NCBI GenBank assembly: GCA_010405405.1
Contig: MU004239.1
Span: 1,253,647 to 1,317,646, forward strand
Direction of reading: 5' to 3'
From: Microthyrium microscopicum
Lineage: Eukaryota > Ascomycota > Dothideomycetes > Microthyriales > Microthyriaceae
Length of the DNA stretch: 64,000 bases
In this document: positions 36,369-46,971 of the stretch, piece after piece
Position numbering within the stretch: the first letter of the stretch is position 1
Layout: every line of letters starts with the position of its first letter
Made by a program: the position numbers and the translations under genes
Notes under the pieces: generated by a model
The model's input: only the letters and a program-made list of their open reading frames with translations
Told to the model about the DNA's origin: nothing
Databases searched by the model: none

Positions 36369-36618
36369 ATTGATGAAATCTGTACGAAACGGCTGGTTAT
36401 CTGGATGTGATGAGGCTGTAGCGATAAAGTTGGTGTTTCAAAGCATTCGAGGTCTTGTGTCATTTGACGATGTTGTTCCTGTGCCCATGAGGGAGGACAT
36501 TTGCACATATTGCGTTATGACTACATGCTTTATAAGTGTTAGGGACGCTAGCATTCACCTTGTAATCCATAATGTCTGGGCATTTTACAGCAAGATTCCA
36601 TATTCCCAGCATACCAGG
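36369..36618. other. Short intergenic, nothing recognised
   Basis: Upstream of the BTB gene; probably its promoter. Shadow frames only. Confidence 0.4.
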
Positions 36619-37466
36619 TCAGTGATGAGTTGGAGTTAAAAGCCGCCGCACTATTGACGGGGAATTGTGGTAGACTAGTTCAACCAAGCAAGGCTTGCAA
36701 TCTTTTAACTTCATGTGCTCAATTACTTCCTGAAGATGTGCTTTTTTGTCGGTAAATGCCAAGTGCCAATATTTTCGGTGTCCATATTTGCTTTCAAGCA
36801 CCTCATGATAGCCAAGCTTCATGGCCAATCATTGGCACTCTGGCTGACTCTATACAGAGCACACTGATGGCCCTTCTAACAGTTTCTGTAAAGAAATCGG
36901 GCCTCTTACCGCTCATGGAAAGTGTCAAACGCAGATTTTTGGATGTCTCCATAGGTAGTACTTACTTCCCGTTCTGTACTGCTTTCGCGAAAAAGAGATC
37001 ACTGCCTGTCATGATATAATCAGAAGAGACAACAGACAACATATTGTACGATACAAGGTAGAATTAACCTGACCTTCAGTTATCTGCCTAATGTTAGCCA
37101 TAAAGCCGTTGCTCACAGCACTAACTAAGTTCAAACTGTGAGGTTTATGGACTTCGTTTAGAAGTACACTCCCAGTGTATGTACTGTTGAACCTTCCTTT
37201 CTCGAGCACTTTTTTTGTCAGTAATGCCAGAATGTGTTTGCCTAAAAGCAAGCATCGTCTTCCGTAGTCGTTCTGAAGCAGCCGATTCAAGTCACATATC
37301 TTACCAGACACGCCATTTGTTTCCCGGAGGACGTCCTGATTCGGTAACTTCGCTGACTTTCCTTCCAAGGCTCACTCCATGAGACGGTGAGGGTGTCCTC
37401 CACTGCGCAATCATCACTTTCCAGTACCAGTAACAGCGAGTCTATGTCTGTATAATCATCATACAT
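36619..37466 (-). pseudogene. Decayed or mis-split gene of unknown family
   Basis: Three coding-like blocks on the minus strand lie in order but in different frames. The first starts at an ATG at 37466 (MYDDYTDIDSLLLVLESDD...) and runs to about 37310. The second is open from 37368 to about 37065, ending at a plausible gtcagg donor and continuing after an acceptor near 37011 (SDLFFAKAVQNG). The third gives a 65-residue block from 36822 to the stop at 36619. Between block two and three the sequence reads ETVRRAISVLC and then shifts frame by one base. No canonical intron of normal size restores all frames. The repeated helix-like pattern recalls ankyrin-type proteins but is not diagnostic. Confidence 0.4.
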
Positions 37467-37863
37467 CGATTTTCTACTCCTCTCTACTCCTCTAAATCAT
37501 TCCGCTCCACTTCCAAACATTCCAACAACTCTTCTTCTACAACTTCACCAGAAAACACCTTCTTATTTCCAGAGTGGTAATTAACTGAAATACAGTATAT
37601 TATTGTTGGAAGACCATCAATCCGTCACTTACTTTATGTTGACCATACACCCTATCCTCTCCAGATTCGAGAAGACTTGTTTTTGAACATCGTCAACAAC
37701 ACCAGGAGCAAAGTGACTCCAGCATTCATATCACAAATTCAGTATCTCATCTGTATATCGACTGGCTCTAATCCCTCTATCCCTCCACCAAGCCGACTAC
37801 CAGCGCACTTGTTTATTATCTTACTCTCAATCGATCAGACTACTACATGAAGAAACCATCAAC
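37467..37863. other. Promoter and leader of the twin Zn2Cys6 gene
   Basis: C/T-rich in the 150 bp next to the start codon at 37864; no open frame of note. Confidence 0.45.
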
Positions 37864-39894
37864 ATGTCACTACCCACCCCCAATAAGACGCCAAGTCCCA
37901 ACGACCACAAGAACCAAAGAAAAGCAGACGAGTCGACATCCGTACAGCCAACCAGCATGGAGATATCCTCTAACATCCAGACTCCTAGCAAGACATCTCC
38001 TCGCCATCAAGCTTCCGAATCACCTGGACCATTCTCATCACCACCAATAAGCATGTCAACGTCAACAAATCCCGATACACCCAGTCGCAGCATATTGGAC
38101 TCCTCCGTCGAACCGGACACCTCACAGGCACTGACCAACCTGACTTCAGGTTACAAATGGCCACCGGACCCGCCACGCACCGAGGCAGATCGTCTCTTCG
38201 AAGAATTCAAAGCCACGTATGTCCCAAAATCAGAGCTCTACACACAGATCGTACCAGAAGTCACTCAGTTCATCGAGATATGCAAGTGGTTGCGTGGTTT
38301 CATACAAGCGGGTGCTATTCGTCAGCCATGTGTAACTGATGAGTGGTTTTGGCTGTACATGGCATACAGATGGCACACATACGGACATTCAGCATGGCTA
38401 CATGACTTTCACGCCATTGGAGTCGCAGATGTCGAGCAGTTCAGCAAAACATTCGCTGCTAGTGGATGGAAAGAGGCATTTCGAGCCTGCCTTCCCGAAG
38501 CGGAAGTTGACTGGGCAAATTCATTATTCCCAGACTCAAACCGACTCAGTGGAGCAGTTGAGGACGCGAATTCCCGATATCAGGCAGCACTGGCTGATCC
38601 TTCACAATGCGTGTTGAATGAGGCGGCTTTGGAGGCCATTGTGAATGAATTGCCAGAAGACAAGTCGAAGTTGGCAATCTTCCACGTACTGGAAGAGGTA
38701 AAGAGCCGTCAAAAGGCGGCCACAGAAAAAATTCGACAAGTTACGGCTTCCTCCTCGAATTCGTCCAGTGAAGTGTTCCCCAACGGCTTCTCGTGGCAGC
38801 TGGCAAATGCATCCAAAGGTAAAAAGACCAATGCAGCTTTCGCACAGGGACAAGTTTGTGCTCGCTGTAGAGCAAAGAAGAAGAAGTGCGACAGAGCAAG
38901 ACCACAGTGCGGGCCATGCGTGAGCCGGGGTTTTGCTTGTAATTACGATGGTGTTGACCTTGAAGATGAGAAGATTGCTGCTCACAAAGAACCTGATGCC
39001 AAAGCCTGTTTGAGGTGTAAGAGCAAGAAGCTGAGATGTGATGGAGCAAAACCGGCGTGTCGAGCATGCAATCTCGAGGGGCGTAACTGCTTTTATGATG
39101 ATGAGAATGCCCGCCTCGGAAGTGGCGATGTCAACTCGCACCAAAGAGCGTTCTCAAGCTTCGCACAATCGTCCAAAAAGCGGCGAATCGAGGACACGCT
39201 TGCCCCTGTTTGCGATGAACCTAGCTCCAAGAGAAGCAAAACATTGAATCCAGAGCCTCAATCCAGCAGTGTCGATGCATCAAAAGTTATTCGAGGCAAA
39301 TCCGTTCTCACCTCCTGGCAAAATATCGAGGGAGAAAGTTCAAGCTCAGGCACAAATCTCATCGAAGCTCAAAAACCAATCGTACGCAATCCAAGACTTG
39401 ACCAAGAAATCGGCTGGATGAATGAAGACAATATCCCAGATCACAAGACTTATGTCGACTACTATCACACCCGCAAAGGAGCAAGGTACTTTCGGACCAT
39501 GTCAAGAACCAAACGCTACAAATTGCTCGATGTCATGGACAAGGACGAGTTCAAATGGTTTGACCTCAAACGACATTGGGCCCGCTGCCATTATGGTGAG
39601 CATATGAAAGTGTACCAATTCGAGGCAGCGATCGACGAGAAACCTGTGGATAGGGGACCATTCATTATGGATATGGTAAAGTCGGGATGGCTGGTTGTGG
39701 ATGGATTGCCAGATGATGATGAGGACGACCTATGGACGGCGGGGAGACCGGTGAAAGCGCCGGTAGGTGATGTGGTGGCCGCCACTGAGACTCCTCCAGA
39801 AACAGCACGTATGGAAACATTGCCTCAATGTTCGTCGACGACGATAATGTTGATTGAGAATACAGCTGCTACTGATGCAGTAACTGAGCTGTAG
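37864..39894 (+). CDS. Protein with two tandem Zn2Cys6 clusters
   Basis: Intronless, 676 codons. The N terminus (1-95) is Ser/Thr/Pro-rich. A conserved-looking helical region (about 98-215, rich in Trp: EWFWLYMAYRWHTYGHSAWLHDF) follows and matches no domain I know. Two complete binuclear clusters lie 50 residues apart: C332, C335, C342, C349, C352, C359 and C382, C385, C392, C399, C402, C409, each CX2CX6CX6CX2CX6C with the basic KKKKC and KKLRC loops. A bipartite basic stretch follows at about 440 (KKRRIED, KRSK). The C-terminal region (about 515-610) is again Trp/Tyr-rich. No PF04082 domain is visible, unlike most fungal Zn2Cys6 regulators. Nuclear DNA binding by one or both clusters is inferred. 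First ATG used; it is the longest. Confidence 0.85.
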   Translation: MSLPTPNKTPSPNDHKNQRKADESTSVQPTSMEISSNIQTPSKTSPRHQASESPGPFSSPPISMSTSTNPDTPSRSILDSSVEPDTSQALTNLTSGYKWPPDPPRTEADRLFEEFKATYVPKSELYTQIVPEVTQFIEICKWLRGFIQAGAIRQPCVTDEWFWLYMAYRWHTYGHSAWLHDFHAIGVADVEQFSKTFAASGWKEAFRACLPEAEVDWANSLFPDSNRLSGAVEDANSRYQAALADPSQCVLNEAALEAIVNELPEDKSKLAIFHVLEEVKSRQKAATEKIRQVTASSSNSSSEVFPNGFSWQLANASKGKKTNAAFAQGQVCARCRAKKKKCDRARPQCGPCVSRGFACNYDGVDLEDEKIAAHKEPDAKACLRCKSKKLRCDGAKPACRACNLEGRNCFYDDENARLGSGDVNSHQRAFSSFAQSSKKRRIEDTLAPVCDEPSSKRSKTLNPEPQSSSVDASKVIRGKSVLTSWQNIEGESSSSGTNLIEAQKPIVRNPRLDQEIGWMNEDNIPDHKTYVDYYHTRKGARYFRTMSRTKRYKLLDVMDKDEFKWFDLKRHWARCHYGEHMKVYQFEAAIDEKPVDRGPFIMDMVKSGWLVVDGLPDDDEDDLWTAGRPVKAPVGDVVAATETPPETARMETLPQCSSTTIMLIENTAATDAVTEL

Positions 39895-40771
39895 TGGTCG
39901 TTAGCTTTGCTGGGAAGACAATGCTGTTCGCGTCTCTTGTCCGCTTGCTCTCAACATCTCATGCTTTAATCGTTGTTTGTTCTCATCATGTTTGCTGGCT
40001 CGTGTCTTCACGATATCATGCCACGGCGACTCGAGTTTTCTCCAATGGGAAAGGTGAGGGCCTTCTATCGAGGTTACCATCGCTTGCCCCCCTTATTGAA
40101 AGACTGATGGAGTCTTAAGATGCGCAGATCATTACAGTATACTATTCGGTTGTAGTCTTAGTTCAATGAATGGTTTGTGACTGAAATTTGGGCCTTTCCC
40201 CTTTCTAAATGTGAATATTAGAATAACGTTGGGGATAGACATCGTATTCAATCCCAGCACTTTCTGTTCCCTATACGCTGCTATAAGGCTAGAATAAACA
40301 GTGGAGGTTGAAACGGTAATCAACGGTCGTTAGAAGAAGACACCAAGGAAGGAGGTCAGAAAGAATCGAAGTTCGAAGAAGGAAGGCACGTTGTTTCTTG
40401 GCGCTAGATCTGAAATAGGTAGGCTTTTCAAAACGAAGGAGGCTAAGATCAAAGATTTACTGACTAAGCACTCCCATTGCCGGTTGTGATTGATGGGCCG
40501 ATGGAGAAAGTACCTGCTTGCTATTCCTCTATTACAGAAAGTTGAGCTTTCCAAGTCGAGGTGTTTGCTGGCGAGTAACAGACCTTGCCGCTGCTTGCAC
40601 CCTTCATCAGAATGTTTTCCTCCAAGTTAGACACGCATGCCACGTAGTATCGGCACCCACCACCTACCAAACACGGCCGCCAATTGACGACTTAACAAGA
40701 GCTTGGAACGCGAATTCTCGTCTGTGCTGGGAAGGCATTTATCAAAAACTTTACAGAACTGGGAGGGAAAA
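39895..40771. other. Intergenic, nothing recognised
   Basis: Short frames on both strands without domains. Includes the promoter of the karyopherin gene, in which the frame is open upstream of its ATG from about 40703 by chance. Confidence 0.5.
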
Positions 40772-43700
40772 ATGGAGGATCCAATTCGAAATCAGACTCA
40801 GGCTCCAGCCCCGCAATCATTTCAGGATGTTGAGCAGTTAGTCATGAAGCTATATCAGCCTGGATTATCACCACAAGAGCTCTTCGAGATACAAAGAAGC
40901 TTGCATGAGTTACAACTCTCCGAACATGGCTGGGATATTGCCAATGCGCTTCTCGGCAGTCAAAATCAGACAGCTCGATTCTTTGGCGCATTGACATATA
41001 CGATCAAGTTGAATTCAGTGGGGTAAGCATGCTTTTCGCTATACAACATGGTCTAACTTACTCTAGGGGTACTCTAGACTCTGATTCAAAGGATTCTTTG
41101 GAGAAGAACATTCTACATTGGATAGTAAGTTTGCAGTGATTACTCTTTTAGATGAGTCGGAAAGGTGGCCTGCTTTCATATAGTGACCTCGACCATCAAG
41201 CACGGCGCTCAAGACCACTATTTGAAGCTTAAACTTGTCTCTTGCGTGGCCGGTGCTCTCAATATCGCTAATTATAGTCTAACGTATCATAGGTAACATG
41301 CGCACAACAGAACGACCATAGAACGACTACAAAGCTATCTACGACATTGGCTCTCTTCTACTTACTTAACACAGATAAGCTGGAATTGGCCGTCACCAAG
41401 CTCACTTTAGGATGTCTAGGCAAAGAAACCAGCTTTTTGGGCGAGGGGTTCAAGATTCGAAATGTCGATAAGTCAGAGCTAGCCACTTTAAAGCCCGATT
41501 TTTACAAGATGATAATTCTCTTTATTGCTGCACTAGGAGATGAAGCTGGCAAGATGATGCCGACTCTGACTCCGCAGAAGTACTCTCAACTCATGGAAGA
41601 GTACGAGAAAATGATACCAGACGTTTTGTTTCTCATTCATTTTGCTTTGGCTGAATATGGACGATCAACAGGCGACGTCGAAAGCTACACGCCTATATGC
41701 AACTATGCAATGGCCAGTTTCGCTACAATCAATCATTTTTGTCTCAACCATGGCAATCAAAAAACCGAAACACTCACATCATTATCAGCATGTCTGACTG
41801 CATCTATCAATTGGTGTATGACATCGCTAGCTGAGGATGCCTTGGAACAACTCGTCGAGATCATGTCTACTGGATCCAGAATATTCAACGAAGCTCACTA
41901 TGGCGCTGTATCTCAGTTACTGCGAAGTGATTGGGCAAAGCAGAGTCTGCAGTCTCTGCAGTCTGAACCTGAATACGAATCAGAAAGTCAGTTTCTGCCG
42001 CTAATGTTGGCTTACGGCGAAACACAAGTTCAGAGTCTACTTGAGAGCATTCATGATAATGAGAAGGGTCCAGCTGCACGAGAGATTGTTGATACAATGC
42101 AAGAGCTTTTAAAGTGTCAAGGATACCCGGAAGTGGAAGATCAGGTTATTCCTGGCGCCCTGGAATTCTGGAACAAGTTTGTGGAAGACATTGAAGACTG
42201 CATAGGCGAGGGCACGGCTGATTCCTGGATAAGCTACGCAAAAGAAGTCGTCAATGTGATGGCTCAGCAGATCTGCTACAAAATCCAAGTCCCGCCTCCG
42301 CTGGACTGGGAGTCCTGGCCAGCCGATGACAAAAAGTCGTTACGAGACTTCAGAACGGATGTTAAAGACCTCTTGCAATCGTCGTATCGAATCATTGGAA
42401 CTCCTCTGGTCGAACTTTTTGCTGGCAGAGCTACACAAGCTGCTTTGAACTCCAATTTCATTAGAGTTGAGAGTTCACTTTTCAGTCTCGTTGCTCTTGA
42501 AGCGTCCTCGGATGAGCACAACGACACGATATTCGCTTCACTGTTTGATTCTTCGTTATATTCTCAAATTTTGACCGACGACGACTTGAATCGACGCAGC
42601 CATAGCACTGGAATATTTCTCATAGGACAATCGACAATGTTCTTTGCTCGCAATCCTCAGTACCTACCAGCAGCTCTCAATTTCTTATTCCCTTCTCTTC
42701 AGGACCCGAAAACATCTGATCAAGCATCTCGTGCTATTCATTCTCTTTGTTCATCATGTCGAAAAGCATTGGTGCCAGAACTCGGTAACTTCCTGACACA
42801 GTACGAGCTTTTCATATCGCTACCGACGGCCAACGAATTTGCGGTGGAGCGCGTGTCTGGAGCTATAGGATTTCTCCTGCAAGCACTTCCATCGCTTTCA
42901 AACACGATATCAGGCGTGAATACGTTACTCACGTATGTTAAAACGGGTATTGCTTCAGCCAAAGGACTCTTAAGCCAAGGACAGACCGAAGATGGTCGTG
43001 GTGTTGCCACCAAGTCTATGAGATGCTTGTCCAGCATAGCAAAATCACTACAAGCTCCGACAGACGAGAATCTGGTTGACTTGGAGGCGGAAGATGACAA
43101 GGAGCCTGTGATTGACGACCAAACTAAGCAGGAACTGCATGATTTACAGTCACGCATATTCGAAATTCTGTCTGATACGATGAGCATTCTAGGTAAGATC
43201 TCTCCAATGCTTTAGTCTATGAGCATGTTGAGCTGATATGTCCCAGGTGATGATGGCGATATCATCGAAGATATCTGCAGTGTTTTCAAAGCTGGTTTTA
43301 CAGAGCCGCACTATACCCCTTTTCACTTTGCTGCCAATATCGTCGTCCAGTTCTTCCAAGCTACAACTATCACAACTCCTCGAATTGAGTCTGTTCTCCG
43401 TATGGGCTGTTCATTCCTCCGCTCCCTCAGATCTGACCCCGAAACTACCCAATCTGTCACTGCATTGGCACTTCATCTAGCAAACCTCATTCAACAGCTT
43501 CAAGACCCACGGGCCGATGCCGAAATAGCCCAAAGCTTACTGGAGATGCTGACTCGCTTCATGCCCGCTCACATTGACACTCTTCTCACCATCCAGCCAG
43601 TCTCACTGGTTGAGACTCTGCTTGGTAAGACTCCCCGTTAGCGTTGGTCGAGCCTAGTATACGCCCCAGAGCTCGATGGTGCCGGATACCGAATTCTCTG

Positions 43701-44224
43701 ACAAGCTACTAACGCCCTGCAGGCTTCACCGTAACCGCTATCGAAGTACCCGAACCTCTCCCAAAACGCTCCGCCCTAACATTCTGGGTACATCTCCCTC
43801 TATTGCCATCTGCCCTGAGCAACGTACTGACAATCCCCAGAACACCCTCCTCGATCTACCACCCTCACCAAACCTCAACGCTGTCCTCTCACACTACGGT
43901 CCCACCCTCTCATCCGCCATCATTGGCCAACTCTGCGGCCAAGCCACGCGCGTCGATCTCGATTTCTTTGTCGGGCCATTGCGGAAACTCGTGCGCCGTG
44001 ATGTGCACGCCAAAACCTGGCTTCTCGACGCGCTTGCTCAGCGAAATGTAGATGGCGTAGTTGCGAGACGCTTTGTGATGCAGCTGGGCGTAGCGACGAC
44101 ACAGCGGGCGACGAAAGATCTGGTGAGTGCGTTCTGGAGTGCTAGTATGGGAGTCAGTTTCGGTGGATATGTCCCACAGCGAATGGCGCGCGCTGAGATG
44201 ATGAGCCCATCGGGAAGTACCTAA
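40772..44224 (+). CDS. KAP122: Kap122/Pdr6 - importin-13-type karyopherin
   Basis: Exons supported: 40772-41022, 41067-41124, one or more uncertain pieces in 41170-41292, about 41293-43192, 43247-43624, 43723-43787, 43841-44224. The product is roughly 1000 residues. The start matches the family: a helical N terminus with the importin-beta pattern SPQELFEIQRSLHELQLS followed by ARFFGALTYTIKLN. HEAT-like helices follow throughout. The C terminus carries GQATRVDLDFFVGPLRKLV and the HAKTWL motif typical of Kap122 and importin 13. The family imports Toa1/Toa2 and other cargoes through nuclear pores with Ran-GTP. I could not resolve the splicing in 41125-41292 with strong sites; see findings. The final two introns are short with typical signals. 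Confidence 0.8.
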
Positions 44225-44364
44225 ACGCGCAGATGAGCTTGTTGGGTAGCTACGAAATGGTGGATGGCCTTGTTAAGTAGTCTGGAATGCTGATGATATT
44301 ATGTCTATATGTTCCTCTCATGCTTTTATACACTCGTGCCTCGAGCTTTTAACCACATGTAATC

Positions 44365-44929
44365 CTACAAACTGCCAAAACCAGCCAGCGCAAAACTGAG
44401 TCCAAAGCTCAACTTGAACGCCACATTATCCTGTACCGCAGATTTAATGTCGATGCCTTTGAAATACCGCTGCATAGTCTTATACGGCACCACATGGATC
44501 CCAATATGTTCCATATACTACATTCCTCATTAGCACCACTCTCTTCCCCAGAAGGATGACGAACCTGTACACCAGCAACCAACAATCCAATCAACAGCGC
44601 CAACGGCTTACTGAAGAAACTCACCAATACACCACCCGCCAAACCTACAAGTCCCAATCAGCAAACACTCTTTTTATACCTGTACACCTCCCCCCCTCTT
44701 CATGCTCCATACACCATCACTTACCAAGCAAAACCCCCGAACTAACCTGCTTCAACGCCCCCTGACTAATCCCCCCCTGTTTCACCAACGGCTTAAACGG
44801 CGCTGGCGCATCGCATTTCAGTGCCGGGCGCGAATTTAGGAGCGGTTGCAGTGTGAGGATCGAAGTTATTGAGAAAGCCGCGGGGAGGGCGAAGGGTCGG
44901 AGGGGCCGGAGGAGGAGACGGGATGCCAT
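44365..44929 (-). CDS. FUN14 family mitochondrial membrane protein
   Basis: Three exons: 44929-44725, 44644-44565, 44517-44365; 145 codons, GT-AG introns of 80 and 47 bp. The N terminus is an Arg/Leu-rich mitochondrial targeting-like stretch (1-20). Then comes the FUN14 signature: ALKQVSSGVLLGLAGG, the hydrophobic segment VLVSFFSKPLALLIGLLVAGVQ, and HIGIHVVPYKTMQRYF. A final hydrophobic helix (LSFGLSFALAGFGSL) ends the protein. The family (FUNDC1 in animals) sits in the outer mitochondrial membrane; in animals it is a mitophagy receptor. An LC3-interacting motif is not obvious in this N terminus, so a mitophagy role is not shown here. It converges on the karyopherin gene with about 140 bp between the ends. 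Confidence 0.88.
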
Positions 44930-45483
44930 TGGGTTTGTTGAGAGGGGGGGTGTATGGAGGTAGAATTGAGGTGGTGGTATTTGAGATGGGTGTGGTGGTG
45001 ATGTGTGTAAGGGTTGGATTGACGTCGGCGGCGGATGCGGATGGGTTGGGATGGGATGGGTCGGAGTTAAATCCGGGGAAGTTTGGGGGTTATTGCATGC
45101 CTCGGAAGGAAGGTTCTACTTTTTAGGCTTATTTGTGCAGGTAAATGGAAATATGGAATTGTATTGGTTTTTACTACTAATGTTAAAAGTTTTGATTCAA
45201 CCTTTGGTCAGTGAATGCAAGAAACGCAATATAATATGGTATAAAATTTGACATTATACATCCACCGACCACATCTCAACCGCTAAACACTACAAACTAC
45301 CACTCTACTAAGTATATAATATCTACAATAAACTCATACAATGCGCATGTCAATCCCTCCATCTAAGCCGTATCATAATATCTAACAGGGGTATTCTGCG
45401 CATAAACCTCTTTGCGCCACATCATGAAAAAAAGAAGATATTCATAAAACCGTGCTCGTATCCCTATCATCTTTCCTCATCCC
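44930..45483. other. Intergenic, nothing recognised
   Basis: Holds the FUN14 promoter (G-rich on the + strand, 44930-45080) and the mannosyltransferase 3' end. Confidence 0.5.
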
Positions 45484-46971
45484 TTAGGCAATAAGGGAAG
45501 TCGGATTCTTATAAAATGTGTCGTAATGCGCTCTCATCTCCACACACTTGTCTGCATCAACTTCACATGAAGCGGCCACCAACTCCTCCCACAACGTCTT
45601 CTCAACATCATACCCAAATAGACCTTCCAGCCCATCCACGGGTCCCCAGATACGCAATCTCGTCCCGTTTTCGTCGCGCCAGCTATCGACGCTTTCGAAG
45701 GCGTGCGCGACGTCCATTTTGACGAGATTGTTGTGGATGAAAAATGGGCGTGCTGCTACGTCTTTCTGCGGCTGTTTCTTCAGATGAGAGAGGGTGTAGT
45801 CTTCTAGCGGATCGCCTTGGTGCATCCCGGCGGTATACCAGGTTCCGTTGAGTGGTCGGCCGAGCACACCGACGGGCGTGGTACATGCGTAGAAGGGTAG
45901 GGAGAGGGCGAGGGCGGCGTGGAGGAATGTTTCTTTATCGCCTTCGCCTTGCGCGCCTTGGCTGAAGAGTGGGTAGTAGAAGTGGGGGCCGTAGTAGTTG
46001 TAGTATGTGGCGAGTAGGAGGGAGGATGCGTGTGTGTGTTTGTTGTATAGCATTATGCCGCTCTCGCTGCTTCGGCGCGCATCGAGGGGTGGGACGGGGA
46101 GGGAGGCGATGTCGTAGAAGAGGTGGCTGACTGTGCTGACCCAGAAGTCTGGCCAGGTTACTAGGCCGGTGGACGTATATGGTTCGAGGGCGAGGAGGGC
46201 GTCGGGGTTGTGCGCGGGGAAGGCATCGGCGTCGAGGAAGAGGATGTGCTCGAAGGAGGAGAAGAGCAGGGCGAAGGACTTGTATTGGTATTTGAGGAGG
46301 GTGCCGAATTTGGGGGTTTGGGACCATTGTTCGCTCATTACGAAGCAGTGCGCGTTCATGGCTGGGAGGATCTTTTCGCAGGTTCCTATGTCGTAGTCGT
46401 CCCAGCTGTCAAGGAATACTTCGACTGGTAGTTCGGAACCTGCGCGGCGGAGCATGCGCACGCTGGTTATGGCGACGCCAAAGTAGCGGCCGCCTGCGGT
46501 CATTACGACACCACGCGAGCCGGGCGTGTATGGAAGTCGTGAACTTAGCGTTTTGATGCCTTCGACCATCGTTCTATGAGATACTTGCATCGCAGCCAAG
46601 TCCTCGGCTTCCATGTGTGTAATGTCAAGACGAGGGTGGTCTTTTGCGTTTTTGATGTCCACCTGCTCATCTTCTCGGCTTGCTTGTCCGTCTGGTTTTA
46701 TTTCCTTCGACATTGGTTCCGCAGAGACCAGAACATCTACGAAATCTTTCCAGAACGAGGTCAATGCCGGGGTTTTGAGTGGGTTCATTTCCGCCGCTGG
46801 TAGACGACCAATGCCCGGACGATTTGGCGACGTCGCGGAGCCATGGTAAGGTGGTTTGTAAACCCATTCCGGTGTGTGTATTCGGCGTGTAAAGAGGAGG
46901 AACGATGCAATAAGAATGGTGAGAATGACAAAGGTGCGGGTAGGGACCCTCATTTTCGGTAAGGAGGTCAT
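45484..46971 (-). CDS. Golgi mannosyltransferase, MNN1/MNN2 superfamily
   Basis: Intronless, 495 codons. Type II membrane topology: short basic cytosolic N terminus, one signal anchor (about 13-28, FVILTILIASFLLF), then a lumenal stem and catalytic domain. The domain shows the Mannosyl_trans3 (PF11051-type) pattern: RGVVMTAGGRYFGVAITSVRMLRRAGSELPVEVF split into strands, KFGTLLKYQYKSFALLFSSF, the metal-binding DxD motif FLDADAFP, and SESGIMLYNK. It would transfer mannose from GDP-mannose to N- or O-glycans in the Golgi. MNN1 is alpha-1,3 and MNN2/MNN5 are alpha-1,2; the sequence looks closer to the MNN2 side, but linkage is not decided. GC-rich third positions produce long antisense open frames (e.g. 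46133-46431), which are shadows. Confidence 0.85.
   Translation of the reverse strand: MTSLPKMRVPTRTFVILTILIASFLLFTRRIHTPEWVYKPPYHGSATSPNRPGIGRLPAAEMNPLKTPALTSFWKDFVDVLVSAEPMSKEIKPDGQASREDEQVDIKNAKDHPRLDITHMEAEDLAAMQVSHRTMVEGIKTLSSRLPYTPGSRGVVMTAGGRYFGVAITSVRMLRRAGSELPVEVFLDSWDDYDIGTCEKILPAMNAHCFVMSEQWSQTPKFGTLLKYQYKSFALLFSSFEHILFLDADAFPAHNPDALLALEPYTSTGLVTWPDFWVSTVSHLFYDIASLPVPPLDARRSSESGIMLYNKHTHASSLLLATYYNYYGPHFYYPLFSQGAQGEGDKETFLHAALALSLPFYACTTPVGVLGRPLNGTWYTAGMHQGDPLEDYTLSHLKKQPQKDVAARPFFIHNNLVKMDVAHAFESVDSWRDENGTRLRIWGPVDGLEGLFGYDVEKTLWEELVAASCEVDADKCVEMRAHYDTFYKNPTSLIA

Noticed and set aside
46133-46431. Long antisense frames over the mannosyltransferase
   Set aside because: Shadow of GC-rich third codon positions in a well-supported gene.
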